A DNA stretch of 64,000 nucleotides from Leisingera thetidis. Its GTDB lineage: Bacteria; Pseudomonadota; Alphaproteobacteria; Rhodobacterales; Rhodobacteraceae. Each line of letters starts with the position of its first letter. The first letter of the stretch is position 1. The notes beneath the pieces were generated by a model that was not told the origin of the DNA, made no database searches, and worked only from the letters and a program-made list of their open reading frames with translations. This document shows positions 54,147 to 61,911 of the stretch, in pieces. The position numbers and the translations under genes are program-made. The stretch spans positions 2,855,501 through 2,919,500 of the forward strand of contig NZ_CP109787.1 of assembly GCF_025857195.1 (NCBI RefSeq). Direction: 5' to 3'.

Positions 54147-56474
54147 ATGACCCGCTACGCCGTGCTTCACGACTTCGACAACATGGGGTTCCAGACTCCG
54201 GAAAGGGCCTTTCCGGGCTTCGCCAAGGGGCAGAGCGGGGTGTCCCGGGTGCTGGCGCCGCGCGAACTGCTGAAGCAGGAGATGCGAGCCGGGGACCTTC
54301 TGTCGCTGGAGGCGCCGCAGGGCGGTGCCGCGCTGCGGATTGCTGCCTTTGATGATGGCGGACGGCCGGCGCTGGCAGCGCTGGGGCTGCAGGCGGACGC
54401 GCCGATGCCCCTGGCGGATTGCGACGCCGCGGAGCTGCTGGGCTGGATCGCCGGCAACGGCGGTGAGGCTGCGGCGGACATCCCGGCCTGCACGCTGGAC
54501 ATGCCCGAAGAACCGCTGGTGCTGAAGGCCGGGGCGGCTGCCACCGTGTGGATCAGCTGCCCGGCGGAGTGCCGTCAGCTCGCCCATGGCGGGGTGGCGG
54601 GTAATGCCAGGGTGACCTGGCAGCCCGCGGCGGGAACGGGGCCGCTGCTGCCGCCGCTGCTGGGCGACACCCGCGAGGAATTCACCGTCAGCCGTGCCAC
54701 CGCCATGTCCTATGAGGTGAAACAGGGGGAGATTGTCCAGATCATCGACGTCGAGGGGCAGCAGTGTTCGGACTTCACCGCCTTCAATGCGGCGGCGTTG
54801 CAGCGGGGCGAGGAGCTGATGATCGACGGCACCGCCACGCGGTCGATGGTACGCCGCGCCTATCCGGGGCCGGGGCTGCTGGACAAGTTTTTTGACCGCG
54901 AGATGCGCCCCCTGCTGAACGTGGTGCAGGATACCTGCGGGCGGCACGACACCTTTGGCCTCGCCTGCACCGCCCGCGGCTATGAGGAGCGCGGCTTTCC
55001 CGGCCATGTGAATTGCTCCGACAATATTTCCCATGCGCTGGCGCGGTTTGGCGTGGCGCGGCGGTCGGCCTGGCCGGCCATCAACTTCTTCTGGAACACC
55101 TGGGTCGATCCGCATTCGCATCACATCCTGACCGAGGAATCCCACTCCCGCCCCGGTGACTATGTGGCGATGCGGGCGCTGGAGGATCTTGTCTGCGTCT
55201 CCACCGCCTGCCCGGACGACATCGATCCGATCAACGGCTGGAACCCGACGGATGTGCATATCCGCATCTACCGCCCCGAAACACCCCTGCGCCGCGCTGT
55301 TGCCTACCGCGAAAAGGAAGACGCCCCGATGTCGATCAGCCAGAACTCCGCATTCCATGAACGGCTTGAACCGTTGACCCAGCATTTTGCCCCCGCGCGC
55401 GATCTCTGGGCGCCGGTGAGTTTCCCGTCGCATGGAACCACCGGCGAATACTGGGCCTGCCGCAACGCGGTCACGGTTCAGGACATGAGCGGGCTGCGCA
55501 AATACGACATTGCCGGCCCCGATGCCGAGGTGCTGCTGCAGCGGGCGACCACCCGCAACGTGGCCAAGCTGGCGGTCTGGCGCGGCTTCTACACACTGAT
55601 GTGCGACGAGGCCGGCACGGTAATCGACGACGGCACCCTGTTCCGCCTGGCCCCCGACCTGTTCCGCTGGTGCTGCGGCTCCGAGGAAAGCGGCCGGGTG
55701 CTGGAAACGCTGGCGCAGCAGACGGGCCTGCAGGTCCGTATTCATGACATGCGCGGGGCGATGCCGAATCTGGCCATTCAAGGCCCCAAGTCTCGGGATC
55801 TCTTGCGCAAAATCGCCTTTACCCAGCCGCATGTGCCGGCACTGGACCAGTTGAAGTGGTTCGGGGTCACGGTGGCCCGACTGCATGACCGCGAAGGCGC
55901 GCCCTTCATGCTGGCGCGCTCGGGCTACACCGGCGAGCTGGGTTTTGAGATCTTCTGCGCCAAGGCAGACGCGGTGGCGGTCTGGGACGCGGTGATGGCC
56001 GCGGGCGAGGAATTCGGGATCACCCCGATGGGCTCCGCCGCATTGAACATTATCCGGATCGAGGCCGGGCTGGCTGCCGCCAATGCGGAATTCGCGCCGG
56101 GCGTGGATGCATTCGAGGCCGGGCTGGGATTTGCCGTCGATCTGAGCAAGCCCTCTTTTACCGGCAAGGCGGCGCTGGAACGCAACGCGCGCGAGCCGCG
56201 CCGGGTGCTGAAGGGGCTTTTGCTGGGCTGCAACGACGTGCCGCTGCACGGCAGCCCGGTTTACGACGGCGAACGGCAGGTCGGCACTGTGACTTCGGCC
56301 ACCCGCTCGCCCTCGCTGGAGCACGCCATCGCCATCGCCCGGCTGAACGTCGAGCACGCCGAAAACGGCGCCCGGCTGGAAATCGGCCAGCTCGACGGGC
56401 GGATGAAGCGCCTTGGCGCCACCGTCACGGACATTCCCTTCATAGACCCGCAGCGCAAGCGGGCCCGCGCCTGA
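54147..56474 (+). CDS. DUF1989-GcvT fusion protein, candidate folate-dependent demethylase
   Basis: A 775-residue protein. Residues about 1-170 are an uncharacterised N-terminal region. About 175-375 is a DUF1989 (urea-carboxylase-associated) domain: QIIDVEGQQCSDFTAFNAAA, VVQDTCGRHDTFGLA, NFFWNTWVDP and SRPGDYVAMRALEDLVCVST. From about 395 a GcvT (aminomethyltransferase) domain runs to the end: VTVQDMSGLRKYDIAGPDAE, LARSGYTGELGFEIFCAKAD and LGFAVDLSKPSFTGKAAL. GcvT enzymes move a methyl or methylene group onto tetrahydrofolate (glycine cleavage, DmdA, dimethylglycine enzymes). With a ProX-type importer following, the substrate is probably a quaternary amine or sulfonium compound. First gene of the operon; 36 bases precede ProX. 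Confidence 0.85.
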   Translation: MTRYAVLHDFDNMGFQTPERAFPGFAKGQSGVSRVLAPRELLKQEMRAGDLLSLEAPQGGAALRIAAFDDGGRPALAALGLQADAPMPLADCDAAELLGWIAGNGGEAAADIPACTLDMPEEPLVLKAGAAATVWISCPAECRQLAHGGVAGNARVTWQPAAGTGPLLPPLLGDTREEFTVSRATAMSYEVKQGEIVQIIDVEGQQCSDFTAFNAAALQRGEELMIDGTATRSMVRRAYPGPGLLDKFFDREMRPLLNVVQDTCGRHDTFGLACTARGYEERGFPGHVNCSDNISHALARFGVARRSAWPAINFFWNTWVDPHSHHILTEESHSRPGDYVAMRALEDLVCVSTACPDDIDPINGWNPTDVHIRIYRPETPLRRAVAYREKEDAPMSISQNSAFHERLEPLTQHFAPARDLWAPVSFPSHGTTGEYWACRNAVTVQDMSGLRKYDIAGPDAEVLLQRATTRNVAKLAVWRGFYTLMCDEAGTVIDDGTLFRLAPDLFRWCCGSEESGRVLETLAQQTGLQVRIHDMRGAMPNLAIQGPKSRDLLRKIAFTQPHVPALDQLKWFGVTVARLHDREGAPFMLARSGYTGELGFEIFCAKADAVAVWDAVMAAGEEFGITPMGSAALNIIRIEAGLAAANAEFAPGVDAFEAGLGFAVDLSKPSFTGKAALERNAREPRRVLKGLLLGCNDVPLHGSPVYDGERQVGTVTSATRSPSLEHAIAIARLNVEHAENGARLEIGQLDGRMKRLGATVTDIPFIDPQRKRARA

Positions 56475-56510
56475 GGCGCTTGAACCACAGACCAACAGGA
56501 GAGAGAAAAG

Positions 56511-57473
56511 ATGAAACCGCTGAAAACGCTTACCGCACTTGCGGCCCTCAGCATCGGTACCGGCGCCATGGCGCAGGAGAAGGTCATGGTGGGCGAGCCC
56601 AGCTGGCCCGGCGCCAAGATCATGAGCCGGATCATCGGCCAGGTGATCGAAACCCGCCTGGGCGGTGAGACAGGCTACGCCCCCGGCGCCAACGCGGTGA
56701 TCTTTGCCGCGATGGACGGCGGCCGCGGCGACATCGACGTGCACCCCGATGTCTGGCTGCCGAACCAGGCGTCCTTCACCGACGAATATGTGGACCAGAA
56801 AGGCACCGTGGCGCTGTCCGCAGGCAGTTACGAGGGGCGCTCGGGGTTCTGCACGCCGACCTATATGGCCGAGGAGCACGGCATGAAGTCGATTTTCGAC
56901 CTCGCCACCCCGGCGGCGCAGGAGGCTTATGACACCAATGGCGACGGCAAGGGCGAGATCTGGGTGGGCGCCTCCGGCTGGGCCTCGACCAATGTGCACA
57001 AGGTGAAGGTGCGCGACTACGGAATCGAGACCTTCCTGGAGCCGTCCTCCGAGGATGAAACCGTATTCTATTCGCGGCTTAAGGATGCGGTGGAGCAGAA
57101 AGAGGGCGTCGTCTTCTACTGCTACAAGCCGCATTACGTGCATGCGCTTTATGACGTGACGATGATTGAAGAGCCGGAGCACGACCCGAACGCCTATACC
57201 ATCATCCAGCCCGATCAGGACGCGGACTGGTACAGCAAATCCTCGATTACCTCGGGCGACCAGGTGAAAACGGTGACCGTGGCCTATTCCAAGTCGCTGG
57301 AACAGCGGAACCCGGCGGCGGCGTCCTTCCTGAGCCAGATCGACATGGATGCGGGCGAGCTGTCCAAACTCACCTATCAGGTGGTGATCCAGGGCCAGGA
57401 GATCGACGCGGCGGTGTCGGACTGGCTGGCGGCGAATGGCGGAATCGTGGACGGCTGGCTGGGCCTGAACTGA
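56511..57473 (+). CDS. ProX/OpuAC-type substrate-binding protein
   Basis: A 320-residue periplasmic binding protein of the glycine betaine/proline type. A signal peptide (TALAALSIGTGAMA, cleavage before QEKVM) is followed by MVGEPSWPGAKIMSRIIGQV, AAMDGGRGDIDVHPDVWLPN, and YKPHYVHALYDVTMI in the C-terminal lobe. Conserved Trp, Tyr and Phe residues are those that would form a cation-binding box, but the exact ligand residues cannot be assigned here. Ribosome site GGAGAGAGAAAAG. Its ligand is presumably imported for the upstream demethylase-like protein. Confidence 0.88.
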   Translation: MKPLKTLTALAALSIGTGAMAQEKVMVGEPSWPGAKIMSRIIGQVIETRLGGETGYAPGANAVIFAAMDGGRGDIDVHPDVWLPNQASFTDEYVDQKGTVALSAGSYEGRSGFCTPTYMAEEHGMKSIFDLATPAAQEAYDTNGDGKGEIWVGASGWASTNVHKVKVRDYGIETFLEPSSEDETVFYSRLKDAVEQKEGVVFYCYKPHYVHALYDVTMIEEPEHDPNAYTIIQPDQDADWYSKSSITSGDQVKTVTVAYSKSLEQRNPAAASFLSQIDMDAGELSKLTYQVVIQGQEIDAAVSDWLAANGGIVDGWLGLN

Positions 57474-57544
57474 TCCCGATCCTTGGCCCTGCAGCCCAGC
57501 CGGCTGCAGGTGCCCGTACGAGACTTCAAAGACAGGGGGAGGCC

Positions 57545-58594
57545 ATGGCGGACGACATCGCAATTGACGCACGCGGCGTCTGGAAGATTTTTGGCGCACG
57601 CGCGGACGAGGCGCTGCGGGCCATTCATGCGGAAGGCCTGAGCAAGGCGCAGGTGCTGGAGCGGTTCAACTGCGTGGTCGGCGTGGCGGATGCCAGCTTC
57701 CAGATCAAACGGGGCGAGCTGTTCTGCGTGATGGGGCTGTCGGGCTCCGGCAAATCGACGCTGGTGCGCCATGTGAACCGGCTGCTGGAGCCGACCGACG
57801 GGCATATCTACATCAATGGCGACGATGTAATGGGGCTGAACGCCGAGGGCCTGCGCGACCTGCGCAACCGCCGCGTCGCGATGGTGTTCCAGAACTTCGG
57901 CCTGATGCCGCACCGCACGGTGCGCGACAATGTGGCGATGCCGCTGGAAATCCGCGGCACCGGCAAGGCCCGCCGCTGGGAGGAAGCCGACCGGGTGCTG
58001 GAGCTGGTGGAGCTGTCGGGCTGGGAGGACAAATACGCGCATGAGCTCTCGGGCGGCATGCAGCAGCGGGTGGGGCTGGCGCGCGCCATCGCCTCGGACC
58101 CCGAGATCCTCTTGATGGACGAGCCGTTCTCGGCGCTGGATCCGCTGATCCGCAAGCAGCTGCAGGACCAGTTCATGGAGCTGTCCCGCAAGCTCGGCAA
58201 GACCACCATGTTCATCACCCATGACCTCGATGAGGCGATCCGCATCGGCCACCGCATCGCCATCATGAAAGACGGCCGCATCGTGCAGACCGGCACGCCG
58301 GAGGAGATCATCCTCAATCCGGCGGATGACTATGTGGCGGACTTCGTGGCGGGGATTTCCAAGCTCAACATGATTTTTGCCCATTCGGTGATGAAACCGG
58401 TGGCCGAGTTCGAGGCCACCCACGGCGCCCTGCCCGCCGATGCCATGGTGGCAAGGCCCGACATGGACCTGAGCGACCTGATGGAACTGGCGGTGGACGG
58501 CCACGGCATCGTCAAGGTTGCCGACGGCGGCGCCACCGTGGGGGTGATCAACCGCGCGGGCCTGATCCGCGCCATTCAGGACAGCCAGGCGTAA
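57545..58594 (+). CDS. ProV-type ABC transporter ATP-binding protein
   Basis: A 349-residue ATPase of the betaine/proline importer class. Walker A is LFCVMGLSGSGKSTLVRHVN, Q-loop FQNFGLMPHRTV, signature LSGGMQQRVGLARAIASDPE, Walker B ILLMDEPFSALDPL and H-loop MFITHDLDEAIRIGHR. The C-terminal ~70 residues (LSDLMELAVDGHGIVKVADG and GVINRAGLIRAI) look like a single CBS domain remnant, as often found in this class. ATG at 57545 follows GGGGGAGG. Ends 10 bases before the permease start. Confidence 0.93.
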   Translation: MADDIAIDARGVWKIFGARADEALRAIHAEGLSKAQVLERFNCVVGVADASFQIKRGELFCVMGLSGSGKSTLVRHVNRLLEPTDGHIYINGDDVMGLNAEGLRDLRNRRVAMVFQNFGLMPHRTVRDNVAMPLEIRGTGKARRWEEADRVLELVELSGWEDKYAHELSGGMQQRVGLARAIASDPEILLMDEPFSALDPLIRKQLQDQFMELSRKLGKTTMFITHDLDEAIRIGHRIAIMKDGRIVQTGTPEEIILNPADDYVADFVAGISKLNMIFAHSVMKPVAEFEATHGALPADAMVARPDMDLSDLMELAVDGHGIVKVADGGATVGVINRAGLIRAIQDSQA

Positions 58595-58604
58595 GGAGGC
58601 GATG

Positions 58605-60122
58605 ATGAAACATATCGATCAATCACAGATCCAGCCGGAGACCGCCGGGCGCCTGAACGCGCTGGTGGGGGAATTCACCGGCCAGTCGCAGGCCTATTAC
58701 CAGCGGGTCTTCAGCCACATGATGGAAGCGCCGGGCTACCGCTTCACCCTGAACCGCGCCGCCGCGGTGCTGGGGCCGGTCTGGTTCGGCGCCCGGGGCC
58801 TGTGGTCCTGGTTCCTGGGTTTTCTGCTGCTGGAAACGCTGGCCTACATCCAGATCGCGATGGGGCTGTTCGGCGACCTCGGCCGGGACTCCCGGCTGCG
58901 CGCGGAGCAGATCGCCCAGACGCTGGACCTGCGGCACCAGCAGATCGCCGCGGCAGAGGCCTCGGGCGCGTCCTCGCTGGAGGCGCTGAAACGCGCGGCG
59001 GAATCGCTTGAGGCGGCGCTGGCCGGCGCGCAGCAGGCGGCGGCAGCGGCCAATGCCAGCGGCATCATCTATCTGATCGCCGGCGCGGCGCTGCTGCTGG
59101 CGGTCAAACTCCTGGCGGCCTCGCTCGCGAACTGGACGCTGGAGGGGCAGTTTGCCCGCTGGCGCTCCGACCGCCGCGTGGCCAGCGGCTGGTCAATGCC
59201 GCGGCTGGCGGTCTCCGCCGTGCTGGCGGCGGCGGTGGTTGTGCTGTCGGCGCTGAAATTCGCGATGCCCGATGCCTTCTCGCTGCTGAACGCCTTCCCC
59301 ACCAACCGCGACTGGCGGCTGAACGTGGGCGACGGGGTGCAGGCGGCATTCGACTGGACCAAGACCTCGGGCCGCGGCTTCTTTAACGGGCTGACCGCGG
59401 GCATGCGTACCCTTCTGGACTGGATCGAGGTGGTGCTGGTCGATACTCCCTGGCCGGTGGTGGCGCTGGTGACCGTGATGCTGGCCTATCTGTCCGCAGG
59501 CGCCCGGGTGGCGATCTTCACCGGCGCCGCGCTGGCCTATCTCGGCCTTCTGGACTTCTGGGAAAAGGCGATGACCACCATTGCCCTCCTGGGGGCTGCA
59601 GCGCTGATCTCGATCACGCTGGGCATTCCTCTTGGCATCTACTGCGCCCGCCGCCCCAAGGTGTTTGCGGTGGTGCGCCCGGTGCTGGACTTCATGCAGT
59701 CGATGCCCTCCTTCGTCTACCTGATCCCGGTGGTGGCCTTCATCGGCTCCGGCAAGCCCGCGGGCGTGGTGGCGACGATGATCTTCGGCAGCCCGCCGGT
59801 GATCCGCTTCACCGTGCTGGGCCTGCAGCAGGTGCCGGAAACCGTGCGCGAGGCGGCGCTCGCCTTTGGCGCCACCCCGCGCTACCTGTTGTGGCGGGTG
59901 GATCTGCCGCTGGCGCGCAAGACAATCATGGCCGGCGTCAACCAGACCATCCTGCTGTCGCTGGCGATGGTGGTCGTGGCCTCGCTGATCGGCGCCAAGG
60001 GGCTGGGTGAGGACGTGCTGGAAGCGCTGCAATATGCGGCTGCCGGCCAAGGCATCCTGGCCGGTCTGGCGATCCTGTTCTGCGCCCTGATCCTCGACCG
60101 GATCGTGGCCGGAAAAAGGTGA
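58605..60122 (+). CDS. ProW-type ABC transporter permease with long N-terminal extension
   Basis: A 505-residue permease, well above the usual ~280-350 of ProW proteins. The standard permease core is in the last ~250 residues: ALLGAAALISITLGIPLGIY, LDFMQSMPSFVYLIPVVAFI, REAALAFGATPRYLLWRVDL (coupling loop) and LSLAMVVVASLIGAKGLGED. The N-terminal part has a membrane helix (WSWFLGFLLLETLAYIQIAM), an alanine-rich coiled-coil segment (about 100-155; IAAAEASGASSLEALKRAAE) and another helix (GIIYLIAGAALLLAVKLLAA). Start at 58605 gives proper spacing from GGAGG; 58602 is too close. Last gene of the operon. Confidence 0.9.
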   Translation: MKHIDQSQIQPETAGRLNALVGEFTGQSQAYYQRVFSHMMEAPGYRFTLNRAAAVLGPVWFGARGLWSWFLGFLLLETLAYIQIAMGLFGDLGRDSRLRAEQIAQTLDLRHQQIAAAEASGASSLEALKRAAESLEAALAGAQQAAAAANASGIIYLIAGAALLLAVKLLAASLANWTLEGQFARWRSDRRVASGWSMPRLAVSAVLAAAVVVLSALKFAMPDAFSLLNAFPTNRDWRLNVGDGVQAAFDWTKTSGRGFFNGLTAGMRTLLDWIEVVLVDTPWPVVALVTVMLAYLSAGARVAIFTGAALAYLGLLDFWEKAMTTIALLGAAALISITLGIPLGIYCARRPKVFAVVRPVLDFMQSMPSFVYLIPVVAFIGSGKPAGVVATMIFGSPPVIRFTVLGLQQVPETVREAALAFGATPRYLLWRVDLPLARKTIMAGVNQTILLSLAMVVVASLIGAKGLGEDVLEALQYAAAGQGILAGLAILFCALILDRIVAGKR

Positions 60123-60339
60123 AGGCGAATGGCGCCGCAGCCAAGCTTTTTATGGCGCGGCGCCGTTACTTGGTCTCCTGAAGATGCACGGGTTATCTGC
60201 AGAAACTTTCTCTGCCGGAAGGACAGACCAGCAAGATCTTCACGCGCAAGCGAGCCATTCTGATGCTTGAAGAGCATGAGGCTGCAGCGTAGGCAATCCG
60301 CGTGCAGGGGGAGTAGTTCCGCCATCCGGAAATCCCCCC
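60123..60339. other. Region after the permease gene
   Basis: About 217 bases. A minor plus-strand frame at about 60194-60292 (LQKLSLPEGQTSKIFTRKRA, then ILMLEEHEAAA and a stop) looks like the end of a lost gene but has an upstream stop; I do not recognise it. A GC hairpin (atggcgccgcag...atggcgcggcgccgt) lies near 60128-60166 and could end the operon. Confidence 0.3.
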
Positions 60340-60648
60340 GTTTTCTGGTAGTCCCCCATTTTTACGGAGGCTTGGTCGTAGAATTTACGCGGCCATCTTC
60401 AGCTTCCGGGCGGGGGTCATCCCGCCGTTGCCCATGTTGGGGCGTTCATTGCTGCAGGACCACAGCCATGCAGTGGCACTCTGCTGCACTGCGTCGATGC
60501 TTTCGAAAATGCAGAGGTCGAGCCGCTCATGCCGGACCGTCCGGTTATAGCGCTCTGCGGAGGCGTTCTGTCGAGGTTTTCCGGGCTGGATGCAGGTCAG
60601 GCCGCCCCCCTGTTCCCAGCCGATTCCATGAGGGCGTGTAAACGCCAT
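60340..60648 (-). pseudogene. IS3-family transposase remnant (C-terminal end)
   Basis: On the minus strand, GIGWEQGGGLTCIQPGKPRQ, NASAERYNRTVRHERLDLCI, FESIDAVQQSATAWLWSCSN and ERPNMGNGGMTPARKLKMAA are the last 80 or so residues of an IS3 OrfB integrase, with the catalytic Glu expected in the NASAERYNRT region. The element's right terminal sequence (near tggtagtcccccattttta) is retained at 60340-60360. The N-terminal catalytic part and OrfA are missing. A second diverged copy of this 3' end is at 2319-2524. Confidence 0.8.
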
Positions 60649-60666
60649 TCAGAAATGTCACTGGTT

Positions 60667-60714
60667 CTGCAAAGCAGGAACGTCACCAAGAGGCGTGACG
60701 TTCCTGCTTTGCAG
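60667..60714. repeat. Perfect 20-bp inverted repeat with 8-base loop
   Basis: The arms start CTGCAAAGCAGG and end GTCAC (60667-60686); the complement, beginning GTGACGTTCC, occupies 60695-60714, with loop CAAGAGGC. All 20 pairs match. It sits just outside the IS3 remnant and has no T-tract and no recognised gene next to it. It could be an element terminus dimer, a recombination site or a regulatory RNA hairpin; I cannot tell which. Confidence 0.75.
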
Positions 60715-61050
60715 CCCGTAGACCCCACATATCGAAGGGCTGAAAAGCCTTGCTGGGCTCAGGTCATAGGCCGAGCTTTCGCCGTTCTTTCTTGTTGTGG
60801 AATGCTTTGAGGCCTTCTTCGCGCACAATCTCTTCGAAGGCGCGCCAGGCGAGGCCATCACCATCGCGGCCGGCGCCAAGGCGCACGCCCGCCGCACTGC
60901 GCGCTGGACCACACGCTGGACCACACGCTGGACCGGCGGCTCGGGAAAGCGGTTCCTGGCAGAGCTTCAAGCATATATGTAAACAATAATAGCAGAAATA
61001 CCAGCCACAAAGCGGATTTCGCGCCCCAATCTGTAATCTATCATTACTAA
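60715..61050. other. Unassigned stretch with a 12-bp tandem repeat
   Basis: About 340 bases. A 12-bp unit (GCTGGACCACAC) is repeated about 2.6 times near 60902-60932. A minus-strand frame (60764 upward) ends LAWRAFEEIVREEGLKAFHN, then KKERRKLGL and a stop; it looks like the last 30 residues of an unknown protein, but upstream it is low-complexity. The right part is AT-rich and probably regulatory. Confidence 0.3.
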
Positions 61051-61052
61051 TA

Positions 61053-61082
61053 TTGACAAACATCTCGAGCCTCGCGTACTAA
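61053..61082 (+). promoter_or_regulatory. Sigma-70-like promoter before the RraA-family gene
   Basis: A perfect TTGACA (61053-61058) and TACTAA (61077-61082) spaced by 18 bases, about 100 bases upstream of the ATG at 61185. The surrounding AT-rich DNA contrasts with the genome average. Confidence 0.55.
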
Positions 61083-61184
61083 TCCTGACAACTCGGGCGC
61101 AACCCGCACTGCGGCGCGCACGATTGGCGGCACCGTGCGCCGCCGCCCGGGAAGACAGAACATGCCACGCGATAGGAACCAGCA

Positions 61185-61910
61185 ATGAGCGACTACATCC
61201 TGCCAGCCGAAACCCGCGACAATCTGAAGAAGGTGTCGACCGCCTCGGTCGCCACCGCTCTCTACAAGCGCGGCCTGCGCAACCAGTTCGTGCAGGGCGT
61301 GCCGCCGGTGGCGCGCAAACCCGTGCGCATGGTTGGTCAGGCCTTCACCCTGCGCTACATCCCCGCGCGCGAGGACCGCAATCCGCTGGCCGTCTTCCGC
61401 GACCGCGATCACAAGCAGCGCGTGGCGGTGGAAACCTGCCCCGAAGGCCACGTGCTGGTGATGGATGCCCGCAAGGACAGCCGCGCCGCCACCGCGGGGT
61501 CGATCCTGGTCACCCGGCTGGCACAGCGCGGAGTTGCCGGGGTGGTTTCCGACGGCGGCGTGCGCGACGCCGAAGGCATCGGCGCGCTGGACATACCTGC
61601 CTATTTCGCCCGCGCCTCCGCGCCCACCAACCTCACCCTGCACGAGGCAATCGACATCAACGTGCCGATTTCCTGCGGCGATGCCCCGGTGTTTCCGGGC
61701 GACGTGATGCTGGGCGACGGCGACGGGGTGATGGTGATCCCCGCCCATCTGGCCGAAGAAATCGCCGAAGAATGCACCCAGATGGAAGCCTATGAGGATT
61801 TCGTGCTGGAACAGGTGCAGGCCGGCGCCGGCATCATCGGGCTTTACCCGGCCACGGAGGAAGAAAACCTCGTGAAATTCGACACCTGGCGCGAAAAGGC
61901 GGGACGCTGA
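61185..61910 (+). CDS. RraA-family protein, aldolase-like
   Basis: A 241-residue RraA/HMG-aldolase superfamily protein. The metal and substrate motif is GVVSDGGVRDAEGIGALDIP (Arg and Asp that bind the metal-oxoacid complex), with GDVMLGDGDGVMVIPAHLAE downstream. It is about 80 residues longer than E. coli RraA, and lengths like this are typical of enzymes acting on oxoacids rather than of the RNase E regulator. The next gene, after 1 base, encodes a 2,5-dioxovalerate dehydrogenase. That suggests a sugar-acid or hydroxyproline-type catabolic route in which this protein cleaves or dehydrates a deoxy-oxoacid. Precise reaction unknown. First gene behind the 61053 promoter. Confidence 0.82.
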   Translation: MSDYILPAETRDNLKKVSTASVATALYKRGLRNQFVQGVPPVARKPVRMVGQAFTLRYIPAREDRNPLAVFRDRDHKQRVAVETCPEGHVLVMDARKDSRAATAGSILVTRLAQRGVAGVVSDGGVRDAEGIGALDIPAYFARASAPTNLTLHEAIDINVPISCGDAPVFPGDVMLGDGDGVMVIPAHLAEEIAEECTQMEAYEDFVLEQVQAGAGIIGLYPATEEENLVKFDTWREKAGR

Positions 61911-61911
61911 C

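Noticed and set aside
54036..57599. Minus-strand open frame of 1541 codons continuing upstream of the LacI regulator
   Set aside because: It runs antisense through the DUF1989-GcvT and ProX genes, has no family features and is Arg/His/Gly-rich. It is a shadow frame produced by high third-position GC; only the LacI part (52974-54035) is real.
60902..60932. Short tandem repeat as a CRISPR-like array
   Set aside because: The 12-bp units are directly adjacent with no spacers, and no cas gene is present. No CRISPR array was seen in the window.
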